Assembly: GCF_000015285.1 (NCBI RefSeq)
Contig: NC_008709.1
Coordinates: forward strand, 2,914,001 to 2,978,000
Origin: Psychromonas ingrahamii 37
Lineage (GTDB): Bacteria; Pseudomonadota; Gammaproteobacteria; Enterobacterales; Psychromonadaceae
Direction of reading: 5' to 3'
DNA length: 64,000 bases
Under the pieces are notes generated by a model. It was given only the letters and a program-made list of their open reading frames with translations. It was not told where the DNA came from and searched no databases. Every line of letters begins with the position of its first letter. Position 1 is the stretch's first letter. Made by a program: the position numbers and the translations under genes. This document shows positions 20,625 through 30,067 of the stretch, piece by piece.

Positions 20625-22370
20625 ATGAATAAGAATTTATTGTTGTGCACAGGTGTCGCCCTCCTCTCCTTGAATGTGTTTGCTTCCCCTCAAGTCGCAG
20701 ACACTGTCGCCCCTGAAACCGCTACCTCATATAAACAAAAAACCAGTGTTGTTGCGAATCAATATATGGTTGCAGCTGCACACCCTCTTGCTGTCGAAGC
20801 AGGATACCAAGTATTAAAAAACGGTGGGAATGCAGCTGATGCTTTAGTTGCGGTTCAAACCGTACTCGGACTCGTTGAACCTCAATCGTCAGGGTTTGGT
20901 GGTGGCGCTTTTCTAGTCTATTACGATGCAAAACTGAAAGTATTAACCACATTTGACGGGCGTGAAACCGCCCCTTTGGCAGCAAAGCCTGAGTTATTCC
21001 AAGACAGCGACGGTAAACCTTTAAAATTTTATGATGCGGTCGTCGGCGGGCGTTCGGTTGGTACACCGGGAACCGTTAAGTTATTGGCAACGCTGCATGA
21101 TAAATACGGCAGTAAAAAATGGTCAGAACTCTTCCAGCCCGCACAGAAACTTGCCAATAATGGTTTCACTGTTTCAGAAAGATTAGCCTCTTCCATCGAA
21201 AAAGATAAAGCGCGGTTAAGTCGATATCCTGACACCAAAGCGTATTTCTTTACAAAAAATGGCGAACCTTTATCAGAAGGTAGTTTACTGAAAAATAAAA
21301 AGTACGCTGAAACCTTGTCAGTGATAGCTGAGCACGGTGAAAAGGCTTTCTATCAAGGACAAATAGCAAAAGACATTGTAAATAAAGTGACCGGCATTAC
21401 TGATAACCCGGGAGTACTCGCGCAGGAAGATTTTTCAACATATAAAATAATAGAGCGTAAAGCGGTGTGCGCGCCTTACCATCAATATTCTGTCTGCGGC
21501 ATGGGACCTCCCAGTTCAGGTGCATTAACTATTGGTCAGATATTAGGTATTGCCAGTCATTTTGATCTGAAAAAACTCGGTGCAGACAGCCCGGAAGCGT
21601 GGCAGATCATTGGTGATGCATCAAGACTCGCTTTTGCTGACCGTGGTCGTTATATGGCTGATTCTGACTTTGTACCAATGCCCGAGGGGTTGCTTAACTC
21701 AGACTATCTTGCCGGGCGAGCAAAATTGATCCAACCAGGTAAAGCATTATCAGAGGTATCTGCAGGTAACCCACCGTGGAAGAATGCTATCGCGCGGGCA
21801 GATGATCAATCCATTGAATTTCCTTCCACTACCCATATTGTTATTACCGATAAAGAGGGCAATACCCTCTCTATGACCAGTACCGTTGAAAATGGCTTTG
21901 GCTCAAGGGTAATGAGCAATGGTTTTATCCTTAATAACGAGCTGACTGATTTTTCATTTGCGTCATATAAGGATGGCTATCCTATCGCTAACCGGGTAGA
22001 GCCTGGAAAACGTCCGCGTTCGTCCATGTCTCCAAGCATTATTATGGAAGATGGAAAACCTTATATGGCATTAGGATCTCCCGGTGGCTCACGCATTATC
22101 GGATATGTTGCCTCAACTATTATCGCGCATTTAGATTGGGGAATGGGAATTCAACAAGCAATAGATTTACCGCATTTAGTGAACCGTTTTGGAACCTATG
22201 ATATTGAACAAGATACCAAGGCAATACGATTTAAAGAAGCGCTTGAGATGATGGGCTATGAAGTGAATATTCGCGATCTAAACTCTGGACTTCACGCAAT
22301 CCTATTTAAAGATGGTAAATTAATCGGCGGCGCAGATCCTCGTCGTGAGGGTATTGCTTTAGGAGATTAA
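20625..22370 (+). CDS. ggt: Gamma-glutamyltransferase (glutathione hydrolase), periplasmic
   Basis: Cleaves gamma-glutamyl bonds of glutathione and related peptides and transfers the glutamyl group to water or amino acids. The 581-residue proenzyme starts with a signal peptide (to about Ala20) and is expected in the periplasm. Family motifs: KNGGNAADA near 66, QSSGFGGGAF near 87, PSSGALT near 296, STTHIVITDKEGN at 401-413 and GSPGGSRII near 480. By alignment with E. coli GGT, Thr402 becomes the N-terminal nucleophile of the small subunit after self-cleavage. AAGGAT precedes the ATG and a terminator follows at 22391. It stands alone. A second, unsignalled GGT homologue lies at 59032-60603. Confidence 0.95.
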   Translation: MNKNLLLCTGVALLSLNVFASPQVADTVAPETATSYKQKTSVVANQYMVAAAHPLAVEAGYQVLKNGGNAADALVAVQTVLGLVEPQSSGFGGGAFLVYYDAKLKVLTTFDGRETAPLAAKPELFQDSDGKPLKFYDAVVGGRSVGTPGTVKLLATLHDKYGSKKWSELFQPAQKLANNGFTVSERLASSIEKDKARLSRYPDTKAYFFTKNGEPLSEGSLLKNKKYAETLSVIAEHGEKAFYQGQIAKDIVNKVTGITDNPGVLAQEDFSTYKIIERKAVCAPYHQYSVCGMGPPSSGALTIGQILGIASHFDLKKLGADSPEAWQIIGDASRLAFADRGRYMADSDFVPMPEGLLNSDYLAGRAKLIQPGKALSEVSAGNPPWKNAIARADDQSIEFPSTTHIVITDKEGNTLSMTSTVENGFGSRVMSNGFILNNELTDFSFASYKDGYPIANRVEPGKRPRSSMSPSIIMEDGKPYMALGSPGGSRIIGYVASTIIAHLDWGMGIQQAIDLPHLVNRFGTYDIEQDTKAIRFKEALEMMGYEVNIRDLNSGLHAILFKDGKLIGGADPRREGIALGD

Positions 22371-22390
22371 CGACTGCAGCTCTCAATCAG

Positions 22391-22420
22391 TTAAAACGCC
22401 CGTATGACACCGGCGTTTTT
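22391..22420 (+). terminator. Rho-independent terminator after ggt
   Basis: AAAACGCC and GGCGTTTTT arms around a 12-base loop end in a T-run, about 20 bases after the ggt stop. Confidence 0.8.
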
Positions 22421-22500
22421 CCACCCATAATAGAACTACAATACAATGATAGTTAGTGACGGGAGTTGTTTTGTTTAAAAAATTTAGCTTTGCTTAATAG

Positions 22501-22901
22501 TTAACCTAAATTTGGGATAAGAATTAAACGCAATAACCACCTACTAAAGTAGGTGGTTATTGATTTATGGACTAAAGTCCAGATACGGGTCAAAGACCCA
22601 TTTTTTTGGTGCTCAGTTCTAACATTATCATCGACTTTTGGCTTAAAATAATGGGCTAAATACTCTTTAATCATTTCTTTGGTAACATCCCCAGATGTGA
22701 CACAAAAATATCCTCTAGACCAAAAATGACACCCCCGTATCGCTTTTTTAAGTCGGGGAAACATTCAAATAGTTTAGATGATGATCTCCCCTTCAACCCA
22801 ATATCACCTTTTAAAACTTAATACCTATATTTAGTAACAAAAACAAAATGAGACTGAATCTTAAAAACCGTATGACTAACATATCGATAATCCATTCCCA
22901 T
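22501..22901 (-). pseudogene. IS200/IS605-family TnpA transposase remnant
   Basis: Two pieces of a Y1-type HuH transposase remain. The minus strand from 22901 gives MGMDYRYVSHTVFKIQSHF, then FVFVTKYRY and a stop. The C-terminal piece (22764-22501) gives FPRLKKAIRGCHFWSRGYF, followed by TSGDVTKEMIKEYLAHYF. The middle, which should hold the HuH metal-binding motif, is deleted, so the gene is dead. The C-terminal frame runs on through the element's terminal hairpins. Confidence 0.8.
22531..22608. mobile_element. Terminal hairpins of the IS200/IS605-like element
   Basis: A perfect 32-bp palindrome (15-bp arms CAATAACCACCTACT, 2-base loop) at 22531-22562 is followed by two smaller stems, GGAC-TAAA-GTCC and GGGTC-AAA-GACCC. 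Subterminal hairpins are the recognition sites of IS200/IS605 transposases, so the element's end lies here. Confidence 0.7.
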
Positions 22902-23115
22902 CTCCTAACCAAAAGTTGAATGCAGTCACTCTGGCATGAACTGATGTAATCCATTAATTTAATCTTCTATTGAGGCGCAGGATAAATGTAATATTGGCAG
23001 CTCACCCATGGGCAAGTACAGGAAAACGTCAAGTTGATAAAAACGATACGGAATAGTCCCAAGCAGAAGCTTTAACATAATAGAGAACAAGGCTAAAGAA
23101 TTGGTGAAGCCAAGA

Positions 23116-23877
23116 CTAAGATTGAAGTAGTGTTTGCCCCCCATCCCAAAACAACTTACAGCCCGAGAGAAACAGAAATATGTAACACAAGCGGTAGACC
23201 AATGGCTGGCTTACCCTGTGCAGTAACCACACTCCTATTTTCACACCAACGGGTGCCAACGGCATCAACACCAGCGAAGTCATCAAGTTGGTCTGATTAA
23301 ATCCACCCAATAGGCTATACGGGATCAGTTTAAACAAATTAAGAACCCCCAATAATACCGCCATAGTGGCGACAAACACTATTTTATCCAGTTTCAATGG
23401 TAACAAATAGATACTGGCTGGCCCGCCGCCTGCATGAATAGCAGTGCTGGAAAAACCACTCATTAGACTCCAAAACCAAGCACTAAGGGTTCCTCTTTTT
23501 TTCTGCTTATCTGCGCCGAGGGCAATGTACTGCAGACAAAAAAACAGTGATAAACCACCTATCAGTAATTTCAGTCCTGATTCTGGTGTTACGCTCAAAA
23601 AGAGACCGGCCAACGCAACCCCTATTAAAGACCCTGGCAGCATACCTCTTAATAGCCCATAATCCGCATGCCGATAGTGTTGTTTAACGGCGAAAAAGTC
23701 CATCACACATAGAATAGGCAATAATATAGCTGCTGCCTGAGAGGCCACGATAACCATTGACATCAAAGGCACTGCAATAATACCCAACGCCCCTCCAAAT
23801 CCTCCTTTACTGATACCATAGATTAATACTGCAGGAATAGCCGTGGCATAAAACCAAGGATCTAAAACAATCATCAC
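23116..23877 (-). CDS. TauE/SafE-family (DUF81) membrane permease, sulfite/organoanion exporter type
   Basis: A 253-residue integral membrane protein with about eight hydrophobic segments. The family signature is visible: GISKGGFGGALGIIAVPLMS near residues 22-41, then GGGPASIYLLPLKLDK in the second half (the duplicated TauE half). Members export sulfite, sulfoacetate or other small anions; the substrate here cannot be told. Start ATG at 23877. It lies 385 bp beyond the mmsA gene on the same strand, separated by repeated and apparently decayed sequence, so shared transcription is uncertain. The stretch between it and the IS remnant (22.9-23.1 kb) holds only a doubtful 61-codon frame. Confidence 0.85.
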   Translation of the reverse strand: MMIVLDPWFYATAIPAVLIYGISKGGFGGALGIIAVPLMSMVIVASQAAAILLPILCVMDFFAVKQHYRHADYGLLRGMLPGSLIGVALAGLFLSVTPESGLKLLIGGLSLFFCLQYIALGADKQKKRGTLSAWFWSLMSGFSSTAIHAGGGPASIYLLPLKLDKIVFVATMAVLLGVLNLFKLIPYSLLGGFNQTNLMTSLVLMPLAPVGVKIGVWLLHRVSQPLVYRLCYIFLFLSGCKLFWDGGQTLLQS

Positions 23878-24014
23878 TGTATTACCCTGTTAAAAGTTAT
23901 ATTTATTGCCAGTCCATTGAAGATATAAGCAGCAACCCATCATCTAAAAAATACATCACAATATTGCTTATCTTGAACTCTACCGGCGTATTGAAGCGGA
24001 TCAACATGACAATA

Positions 24015-24107
24015 TTACCAACTTGAGCATGCCAGAAAAATAACAACAGGTATAAGCACAATTGCCAACTTGATTATGCCAGAAAATAGCAGCTGGTATA
24101 AGCACAA
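24015..24107. repeat. Imperfect tandem duplication, 47 + 46 bp
   Basis: Copies at 24015-24061 and 24062-24107 share ACTTGA..ATGCCAGAAAA and GGTATAAGCACAA. They sit between mmsA and the TauE gene. A 93-codon minus frame crosses them (24282-24001), but it overlaps mmsA and looks like decayed sequence. Confidence 0.75.
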
Positions 24108-24262
24108 TGAAACTTGTTGTCGCGGCCCCAAAAAAATTATTTTCACGATACCGCCAAGTCTCATTATAAGTAGCAATTAAGCCAACAAGTTGCATTATTG
24201 GCTGCCACAAAAAAACCCAGTCAGCTTCGGCACTAACTAGGCTTACTCGAATGTTTGGTCTA

Positions 24263-25771
24263 TTACATGGTTGGCATAACAAAGCTGCTAGCGTGCTCTT
24301 CTAAACGCACACTGGCAGGCCAACGACTGGTCACAGTTTTCATGCGCGTATAAAAACGTACACCATCACTGCCGTGTACATTCAATGGTCCAAAGACCGA
24401 GCGTTTCCATCCACCAAAGCTGTGGAATGCCATAGGTACAGGAATAGGTACATTGATGCCGACCATTCCAGCCAGAACATCTTCACTGAACTGGCGGGCA
24501 GATTCACCATCACGGGTAAAGATAGCAGTACCATTACCGAATTCATGATTATTAATCAGTTCAAGCCCGGTCTGATAATTCGGTACTCGCACTACTACTA
24601 ATACCGGACCAAAAATCTCTTCTTTATAAATGCTCATATCCGGTAAGACATTATCAAATAACGTAGGTCCTACAAAATAGCCCGCTTCATGTCCGTCTAC
24701 TGTTAAATGACGACCATCAACCAGCAGTGAAGCACCCTGCTGTTCACCCGCTGTAATGTAATCACAGATTTTAGCTTTATGCTGAGCCGTCACCACAGGT
24801 CCCATGTCGTTTTCTGGTCCATCAACTATGCCAGGGCCAACGCGCATCTCTTTGATCTGAGCTTGCAGCTTTTCAACCAGTTGGTCACCGGTTTCATCAC
24901 CGACCGCGACAACAACAGACAAGGCCATGCAGCGCTCACCCGCAGCACCGTAAGCCGCGCCCATGATGGCATTAGCCGCCATATCAAGGTCTGCATCGGG
25001 CATCAATAAACAGTGGTTTTTCGCGCCACCCAAAGCTTGACAACGTTTACCATGGGCAGATGCGGTGCTGTAAATATATTCAGCAATAGGTGTTGAACCA
25101 ACAAAACTTGCCGCTTGTACACGCGGATCAGTCAACAGTACATCGACCGCTTGTTTATCACCATTAACAACATTAAACACGCCATCGGGCAATCCGGCTT
25201 GTTTCAACAATGCAGCCAGTTCCAATGCGAAGGATGGATCTTTTTCCGATGGTTTGAGTACAAAGGTATTGCCCGTCGCTATTGCAATCGGAAACATCCA
25301 CATCGGCACCATAGCCGGAAAATTAAAGGGTGTAATTCCGACACAGACCCCTAGCGGCTGCATCAACGAATGGCTGTCCACGCCCGTTCCCACATTGGCT
25401 GAATGTTCGCCTTTTTGCAGGTGCGGAATACCACAGGCATACTCCACCACTTCCAACCCGCGCGTAATTTCTCCAACGGCATCGGAATACACTTTACCGT
25501 GTTCATTTGAAATCAGACGCGCCAGTCTGTCCATATTGGTCTCTAATAACGCCTTAAAAGCAAACATGACTCGGGCACGTTTTAACGGTGGCATTTTTGC
25601 CCAGGCCGGAAAGGCGCTATCAGCCGCAGTAATCGCTTTTTCCGTTTCGGCTTCATTGCTAAGCACGACCTGTCTGGTTTGCTTACCCGTCGCAGGGTTA
25701 AAGACAGGGGAAAACCGTTGACTGTTGCTTTCACTGATCTGGCCATTAATAAAGTTTTGAACTGTTTCCAT
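24263..25771 (-). CDS. mmsA: CoA-acylating methylmalonate-semialdehyde dehydrogenase
   Basis: Oxidises methylmalonate or malonate semialdehyde with NAD and CoA, giving propionyl- or acetyl-CoA (valine, beta-alanine or inositol breakdown). 502 residues, the family's usual length. An aldehyde-dehydrogenase Rossmann domain carries ITPFNFPAM near 146-154 and KPSEKDPS near 173. The catalytic Cys281 is in GAAGERCMALS. The general ALDH catalytic Glu is replaced in GGAKNH (about 248-253), a hallmark of this CoA-dependent subfamily. The start is preceded by AAGGGAG (25777-25783 region, minus strand). Nearby on the same strand are the AtoE-like remnant and a thiolase, suggesting an acyl-CoA or branched-chain catabolic locus that has partly decayed. 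Confidence 0.93.
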   Translation of the reverse strand: METVQNFINGQISESNSQRFSPVFNPATGKQTRQVVLSNEAETEKAITAADSAFPAWAKMPPLKRARVMFAFKALLETNMDRLARLISNEHGKVYSDAVGEITRGLEVVEYACGIPHLQKGEHSANVGTGVDSHSLMQPLGVCVGITPFNFPAMVPMWMFPIAIATGNTFVLKPSEKDPSFALELAALLKQAGLPDGVFNVVNGDKQAVDVLLTDPRVQAASFVGSTPIAEYIYSTASAHGKRCQALGGAKNHCLLMPDADLDMAANAIMGAAYGAAGERCMALSVVVAVGDETGDQLVEKLQAQIKEMRVGPGIVDGPENDMGPVVTAQHKAKICDYITAGEQQGASLLVDGRHLTVDGHEAGYFVGPTLFDNVLPDMSIYKEEIFGPVLVVVRVPNYQTGLELINNHEFGNGTAIFTRDGESARQFSEDVLAGMVGINVPIPVPMAFHSFGGWKRSVFGPLNVHGSDGVRFYTRMKTVTSRWPASVRLEEHASSFVMPTM

Positions 25772-25962
25772 GTGTTACTCCCTTAAAGACTCGTTGTTAA
25801 TAATATGATGAGCTGGATTCTGTTATATTTTTTGACTATAGGCCCACACAGCACATTGTTGCCGAGACTGAAAATGGCGTGCTAATTGGCTTTAATTTAC
25901 TCTATCAAGGTGACGTCATCAATTTTATTTGCAAGCCATGGACGCGACGATTGAACAAATAT

Positions 25963-26002
25963 CCTATGCACACTGCATAGGCTCAACCCGAAGAACCTTC
26001 GG
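25963..26002. other. Two adjacent small hairpins upstream of mmsA
   Basis: CCTATGCA-CAC-TGCATAGG at 25963-25981 and CCGAAG-AAC-CTTCGG at about 25988-26002. They lie 190-230 bp before the mmsA start and may belong to a leader or terminator. No gene is visible in 25.78-26.20 kb. Confidence 0.4.
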
Positions 26003-26201
26003 TATTTCTACTCCCAACTTAGTTATCAGCCATTAATGACAGTGCGTTACTTCCACCTTGCTGAGCATAAAATAGCCTCCTGCAGGAAAAAACAGCAAAA
26101 ATAAACAGACTATAGCTATTTTTCTGATTTTTATGGGCCATCTGCTAAATTTTAAGGTCATTGTGATCATTTAAATGGGATGCTAAAAACGCTTTAAAAT
26201 G

Positions 26202-26285
26202 AATGGCGACTGCCGAAGTCAAAGAGGAGGCTGGTGTCATTTCAGAGGTCGGCTTTTTTTCCTGCTCTGGCTCTTTTAACAGCTA
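26202..26285 (+). pseudogene. Possible Nudix-box remnant
   Basis: A 27-codon frame reads MATAEVKEEAGVISEVGFF and stops soon after. VKEEAG resembles the REUXEEXGU core of Nudix hydrolases, and the following residues are compatible with the family. Far too short to work. This is only a suggestion of decay. Confidence 0.25.
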
Positions 26286-26909
26286 GGGATCGATAGTGAT
26301 AACATACTGTGATGACGGATGCATCGCGCGGTTTAGCAGCGGGATCACGACTAACATTCCCGCCAGAATAGCCAAATTCATCGTTGAAAATAAAGTCTCA
26401 TTGATACCTATCGCAGATGTGACTACTCTGGCTGTGACGCCTTCCAAGTTTACACCACTGGCTAAAGGTACCGTGCCAGAATAAGAAACCAGTATAAGCT
26501 GAAGTAATGAGCAGGCGATAGACGACACCTATCACTTTAGCCGCTAATTCCCGGGCAAATATAGCACTGATAACAGCCACCAGCAGAATCGCCTGTCCGA
26601 GGGGGCTGTATAGCTAGACGTTTTTAAAAACAGGGGCGCAGGCCATTGCATGGCCAATTAACAACACCATAGACATTTGCATGGCAAAGGTCAGTAGCTT
26701 CCAGAAGCCACCGGACCAGGCGCCAATGACCTGAAGCGGATTTTTTCCTGTGGCTGGCATCATTATCACAAATACAGCTAAAGTGAGTAAGGCTGCAAAA
26801 TAAAGAGATTAGGCAGATAGCGTTTCACAATAGCAACAAAAAATTGGGTAAGCCACTGCAGACCATTTAGTTGCTAGACGTTGGTATCGTCGACTTTATT
26901 CAAGTTCAT
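26283..26909 (-). pseudogene. AtoE-like short-chain fatty acid transporter, broken
   Basis: The minus strand from ATG 26909 reads MNLNKVDDTNV, a stop, then pieces spread over several frames: WLTQFFVAIVKRYLPN, FARELAAKVIGVVYRLLITSAY, TGFLFWHGTFS, SGTVPLASGVNLEGVT, and INETLFSTMNLAILAGMLVV before MHPSSQYVITIDP. These match the order of segments in E. coli AtoE (RFVSRWLPD, FAREVARRV, AYIGFLTWGGGFSGSMPL, GDTLFSGFNI, SIDP). Multiple stops and frameshifts are present and much of the membrane core is missing. It directly follows the acetyl-CoA acetyltransferase, the partner expected from ato operons. Confidence 0.7.
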
Positions 26910-27096
26910 ATATACTTCCTTGTTCTAGTTATTTTATAATGAAAATAGGTATTTTTTATCTCCATCTGATTGAAACAGAGCAATACATTGTTCGACATGA
27001 CCGTCTGGTGGTATTACTTTTACTCTTATCTTCAGTCATAACGCACATAGATTGGCACAGTAACACTAATGATTTTAAATTCTATAATGTCCCTTT

Positions 27097-28281
27097 TTAT
27101 CTATTTTCATTTTCAACAAGCAGCGCAACACCTTGACCTCCACCGATACACAATGTCGCCAGTCCGTAGCGTTCTTTTCGCTTAGTCAGTTCGTGAAGCA
27201 GGGTGACAAGTATGCGTGCACCGCTGGCTCCGACCGGATGACCAAGAGAAATTGCGCCGCCGTTTACATTTGTAATAGCAGGGTCTAGACCCAGGCCTTT
27301 GATAACAGACAGGCATTGAGATGCAAATGCTTCATTTGCTTCAACCAAATTCAAGTCTTGAACCGTCAGGCCAGCTTTTTTCAGCGCTTTTTGTGTTGCC
27401 GGCACGGGGCCATACCCCATAATATCAGGATCAACCCCAGCTGCACCTTGCGCACGAATAGTGACCATAGGTGTTAACCCCAGTGCCAGCGCTTTTTCTT
27501 TACTCATAAGAACGACGGCAGCTGCACCATCATTTAAACCCGATGCATTTGCGGCCGTCACTGTGCCATCTTTTTTAAAGGCTGGACGTGCTTTACTGAT
27601 AACCTTAAGTGGTATCCCGAAACGCGGGTATTCATCACTATCAACAATGGTATCACCACCGCGCGTTGAGATAATGTGCGCAGCAATCTCATTTTTAAAT
27701 CTGCCGGATGTTATCGCTGTTTCTGCGCGCTGTTGAGATTGAAGCGCGTATGCATCCTGCTCTTCGCGGGAGATTTGGTATTTTTTCGCTAAATTTTCAG
27801 CGGTAATGCCCATATGAAAACCACTAAACGCATCAATTAAGCCATCCTTAAGTACAATATCAGTCAGTTGAGAGTTACCCGTTTTCGCGCCTGTGCGATG
27901 TGAATCAAGGGTATATACTGCATTAGACATCGATTCTGTACCGCCAGCAACAACGATTTCTGATTCGCCCGTTTGGATTTGCAGCACCGCATCCATCACC
28001 GCTTTTAATCCGGATCCGCATACCATTGAGACCACATTGGCGGTTGCCTGATCGGGAATACCTGCAAATTTAGCTATTTGGCGAGCGGGGTTCTGACCAA
28101 GACCTGCTGAAAAGACATGACCAAAAATCAGATTATCGACTTGTTGTGGTGTTACATTTGCGGCCTCCAAGGCAGATTTTACCGCTGTGACAGCCAGATC
28201 GATGGGTGATACATTATTGAATACACCGAGATAAGAACCAATTGCAGTGCGTTTTGCACTTACGATAACGACATCTTTCAT
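27097..28281 (-). CDS. atoB: Acetyl-CoA C-acetyltransferase (thiolase II)
   Basis: Condenses two acetyl-CoA to acetoacetyl-CoA or runs the reverse thiolysis; cytoplasmic. With the ATG at 28281 the protein has 394 residues and begins MKDVVIVSAKRTAIG, the standard family start; GAAGG lies upstream. The frame stays open 52 codons further up, but that extension resembles no thiolase. Active-site residues: Cys88 in MVCGSGLK, the GHPVGASGAR motif, and the second Cys in CIGGGQG near the C terminus. The broken AtoE-like gene follows in the same direction. The phaA label is equally possible; no polyhydroxyalkanoate genes are in the window. Confidence 0.93.
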   Translation of the reverse strand: MKDVVIVSAKRTAIGSYLGVFNNVSPIDLAVTAVKSALEAANVTPQQVDNLIFGHVFSAGLGQNPARQIAKFAGIPDQATANVVSMVCGSGLKAVMDAVLQIQTGESEIVVAGGTESMSNAVYTLDSHRTGAKTGNSQLTDIVLKDGLIDAFSGFHMGITAENLAKKYQISREEQDAYALQSQQRAETAITSGRFKNEIAAHIISTRGGDTIVDSDEYPRFGIPLKVISKARPAFKKDGTVTAANASGLNDGAAAVVLMSKEKALALGLTPMVTIRAQGAAGVDPDIMGYGPVPATQKALKKAGLTVQDLNLVEANEAFASQCLSVIKGLGLDPAITNVNGGAISLGHPVGASGARILVTLLHELTKRKERYGLATLCIGGGQGVALLVENENR

Positions 28282-28951
28282 AAGATTACCTTCTTTCAGA
28301 TTGTTAAAATTCAGTGACATCATTGCCTTCAGTACCTTGAATTTTAAACATAATGATTCATTGGTAGCAGGAGGATGTCTGTCGATTAGATTTATTTCAT
28401 TGTTCTGGGGTCTGTTTTTTCTGGGAGCAATGCTCACACATTCCCCCGTTATAAAATAGTTATGGAATTTTCTATTTTAGCTGCCAAGCTGCCAAGGTGA
28501 GAGGATTGTCCCAGTTAACATTTGCGGCCTCACTTTCCGTGCAGTGGTTCTGCCTTATTGGATTGCAGTTAATGTTACTAAAATGTTAATACTATATTAC
28601 CTCATCAGAACATAACAAATAAAATTTTCCGTTCAATAATAGGTGAAAATATTGAGGTGAGATCAAATTTTTGATCCGTGGGACTACTTTAGGACTGTTT
28701 TTTGCCGGAATAAAAGGGGCTTTTTATTAATGGGAAATATGCTGAAAAAATTTATCTCAATACATTATTAATGGTGAAAATTATTTCAAGTAAGAAGCCG
28801 TTTAACAACAGCTATTACCCTAAGAAAACTCAGTGATTATTATTGGTTATGTAAATACTAACCCTAAGCATTTTTCTATTCGGACAATTCACTCCATAGC
28901 ATCAATCATATGGCAAATAACAACTTAACCACACTTATTTTTAGCGTAAAA
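28282..28951. other. Intergenic region, no gene recognised
   Basis: AT-rich. Only a small palindrome (GATCAAA-TT-TTTGATC, 28661-28676) stands out. No ORF with family motifs, tRNA or clear terminator was seen. Confidence 0.5.
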
Positions 28952-29734
28952 TCAGCCCTTCGACTTTAAGTTAATAGTATTCAGAAATAACCTTGGATCG
29001 GCAATTTTATCCAGCATTGAAGTATCGGGCAAACAGTCGTCATCAACATAATCAGCATAATCCCCTGCTGAATCAAAGACTAGAATATCCAATGCTAATC
29101 TATCCAAGCCGTATCGACCACGGTGAATCATATCGGCCGAAAAAACTAACAAGTCGCCCGCGGCTAATTCAATTTCCTGACCGGTTGAGAGGTTGTCACT
29201 GCTCACTCTCCCCTTGATTTCTTCGCGCACATTAAATTCTTCATCGCTGTCCCAGCGTTTATGGGTTCCAGGCACCAGTTCTATGCCGGGTTCATCAAAT
29301 AAAGGCACACGAAGATGTAATACCTGCGGATTATAAATCACTTTCTTTTGGTCTTCGATATCATAATCATATTGGCAGTCTCGATGCCAAAAATCTTTTT
29401 GCTCAGGACTCACCGGGTCAAAGAATAATTGGGTATTCATAAAAGCGGGATCAGCCGCCATAACCGACTCGACAATATTCATTATTTTTTTTGAGCTGAT
29501 AAAATTAAAAAGCTTTACCCGGTTGTCATATCCTAAGTACTGACTGCCGGTGATTAAAGATGAATTAAACGCTTCCTCCCGATAGAAAATTTCGTTGTCA
29601 TCTTTCCATAAGGTATGAAATTTTAATATTACCTTTCTAAGAGATGAAATCTCAGACGCAGTAAAATAATCTCTTATCACAAAGTAACCTTGTGCATCAT
29701 AAGTAGTTTTTAATTGACTTGGATTAGCTAGCAT
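28952..29734 (-). CDS. Phytanoyl-CoA dioxygenase (PhyH) family Fe(II)/2-oxoglutarate oxygenase
   Basis: Probably hydroxylates a small organic substrate using O2, Fe(II) and 2-oxoglutarate; the substrate is unknown. 260 residues. The double-stranded beta-helix iron triad is visible: His117 and Asp119 in DFWHRDCQY, and His204 in DMIHRGRYG. Arg212 is a likely 2-oxoglutarate carboxylate ligand. YDAQGYFVIRDYFT at the N terminus is the typical PhyH opening. No signal peptide. It stands alone, with more than 600 bp of non-coding sequence on either side and a strong hairpin in its presumed leader (29776-29800). Ectoine hydroxylase and halogenase-like relatives belong to the same family, but no ect genes are near. 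Confidence 0.8.
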   Translation of the reverse strand: MLANPSQLKTTYDAQGYFVIRDYFTASEISSLRKVILKFHTLWKDDNEIFYREEAFNSSLITGSQYLGYDNRVKLFNFISSKKIMNIVESVMAADPAFMNTQLFFDPVSPEQKDFWHRDCQYDYDIEDQKKVIYNPQVLHLRVPLFDEPGIELVPGTHKRWDSDEEFNVREEIKGRVSSDNLSTGQEIELAAGDLLVFSADMIHRGRYGLDRLALDILVFDSAGDYADYVDDDCLPDTSMLDKIADPRLFLNTINLKSKG

Positions 29735-29775
29735 TAACGACTATTACCTCAACTTATTATTTGAACATATAAGAT

Positions 29776-29800
29776 AGAAAGGGTGTAGAGCACCCTTTCT
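29776..29800 (-). promoter_or_regulatory. Perfect hairpin in the PhyH gene leader
   Basis: AGAAAGGGTG-tagag-CACCCTTTCT: 10-bp perfect arms, 42 bp upstream of the PhyH-family start. On the plus strand it is followed by a loose T-rich run, but no plus-strand gene ends here, so a leader or attenuator role is also possible. Confidence 0.5.
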
Positions 29801-30067
29801 TTAATCACGCTTTTTTACCCGTCGTATAATAACTGTAATGAGATTAAATAGCTGATCAATTTTAGTGGTTAAAAAAATGATTGTTTGTTGAAACCTTAGT
29901 CAGAAGATTCTGATTCAGATCAAGTGTGGATTATTGTTAATTATTAATTTGTTTGTTGATATAAGCAGCAAGCTGGCGGACTTTACGAGTATGATTTTTA
30001 TATCCGTCTGACTGGATAAAATCGGCTATCGCTAATGGGGGCAGGCGACATGTTTAACCTGATAGGT

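Noticed and set aside
22959-23144. 61-codon minus frame after the TauE gene
   Set aside because: Overlaps the TauE end in another frame, has no recognisable family and no good ribosome site.
24001-24282. 93-codon minus frame beside mmsA
   Set aside because: It overlaps the mmsA 3' end, crosses the 47-bp duplication and shows no family motif; treated as decayed sequence.
24374-25721. Plus-strand frames antisense to mmsA
   Set aside because: Shadow frames; the minus-strand product is a full-length, motif-complete enzyme.
28282-28437. Upstream extension of the thiolase by 52 codons
   Set aside because: The extension does not resemble thiolases, and the internal ATG at 28281 has a ribosome site and the standard family start.
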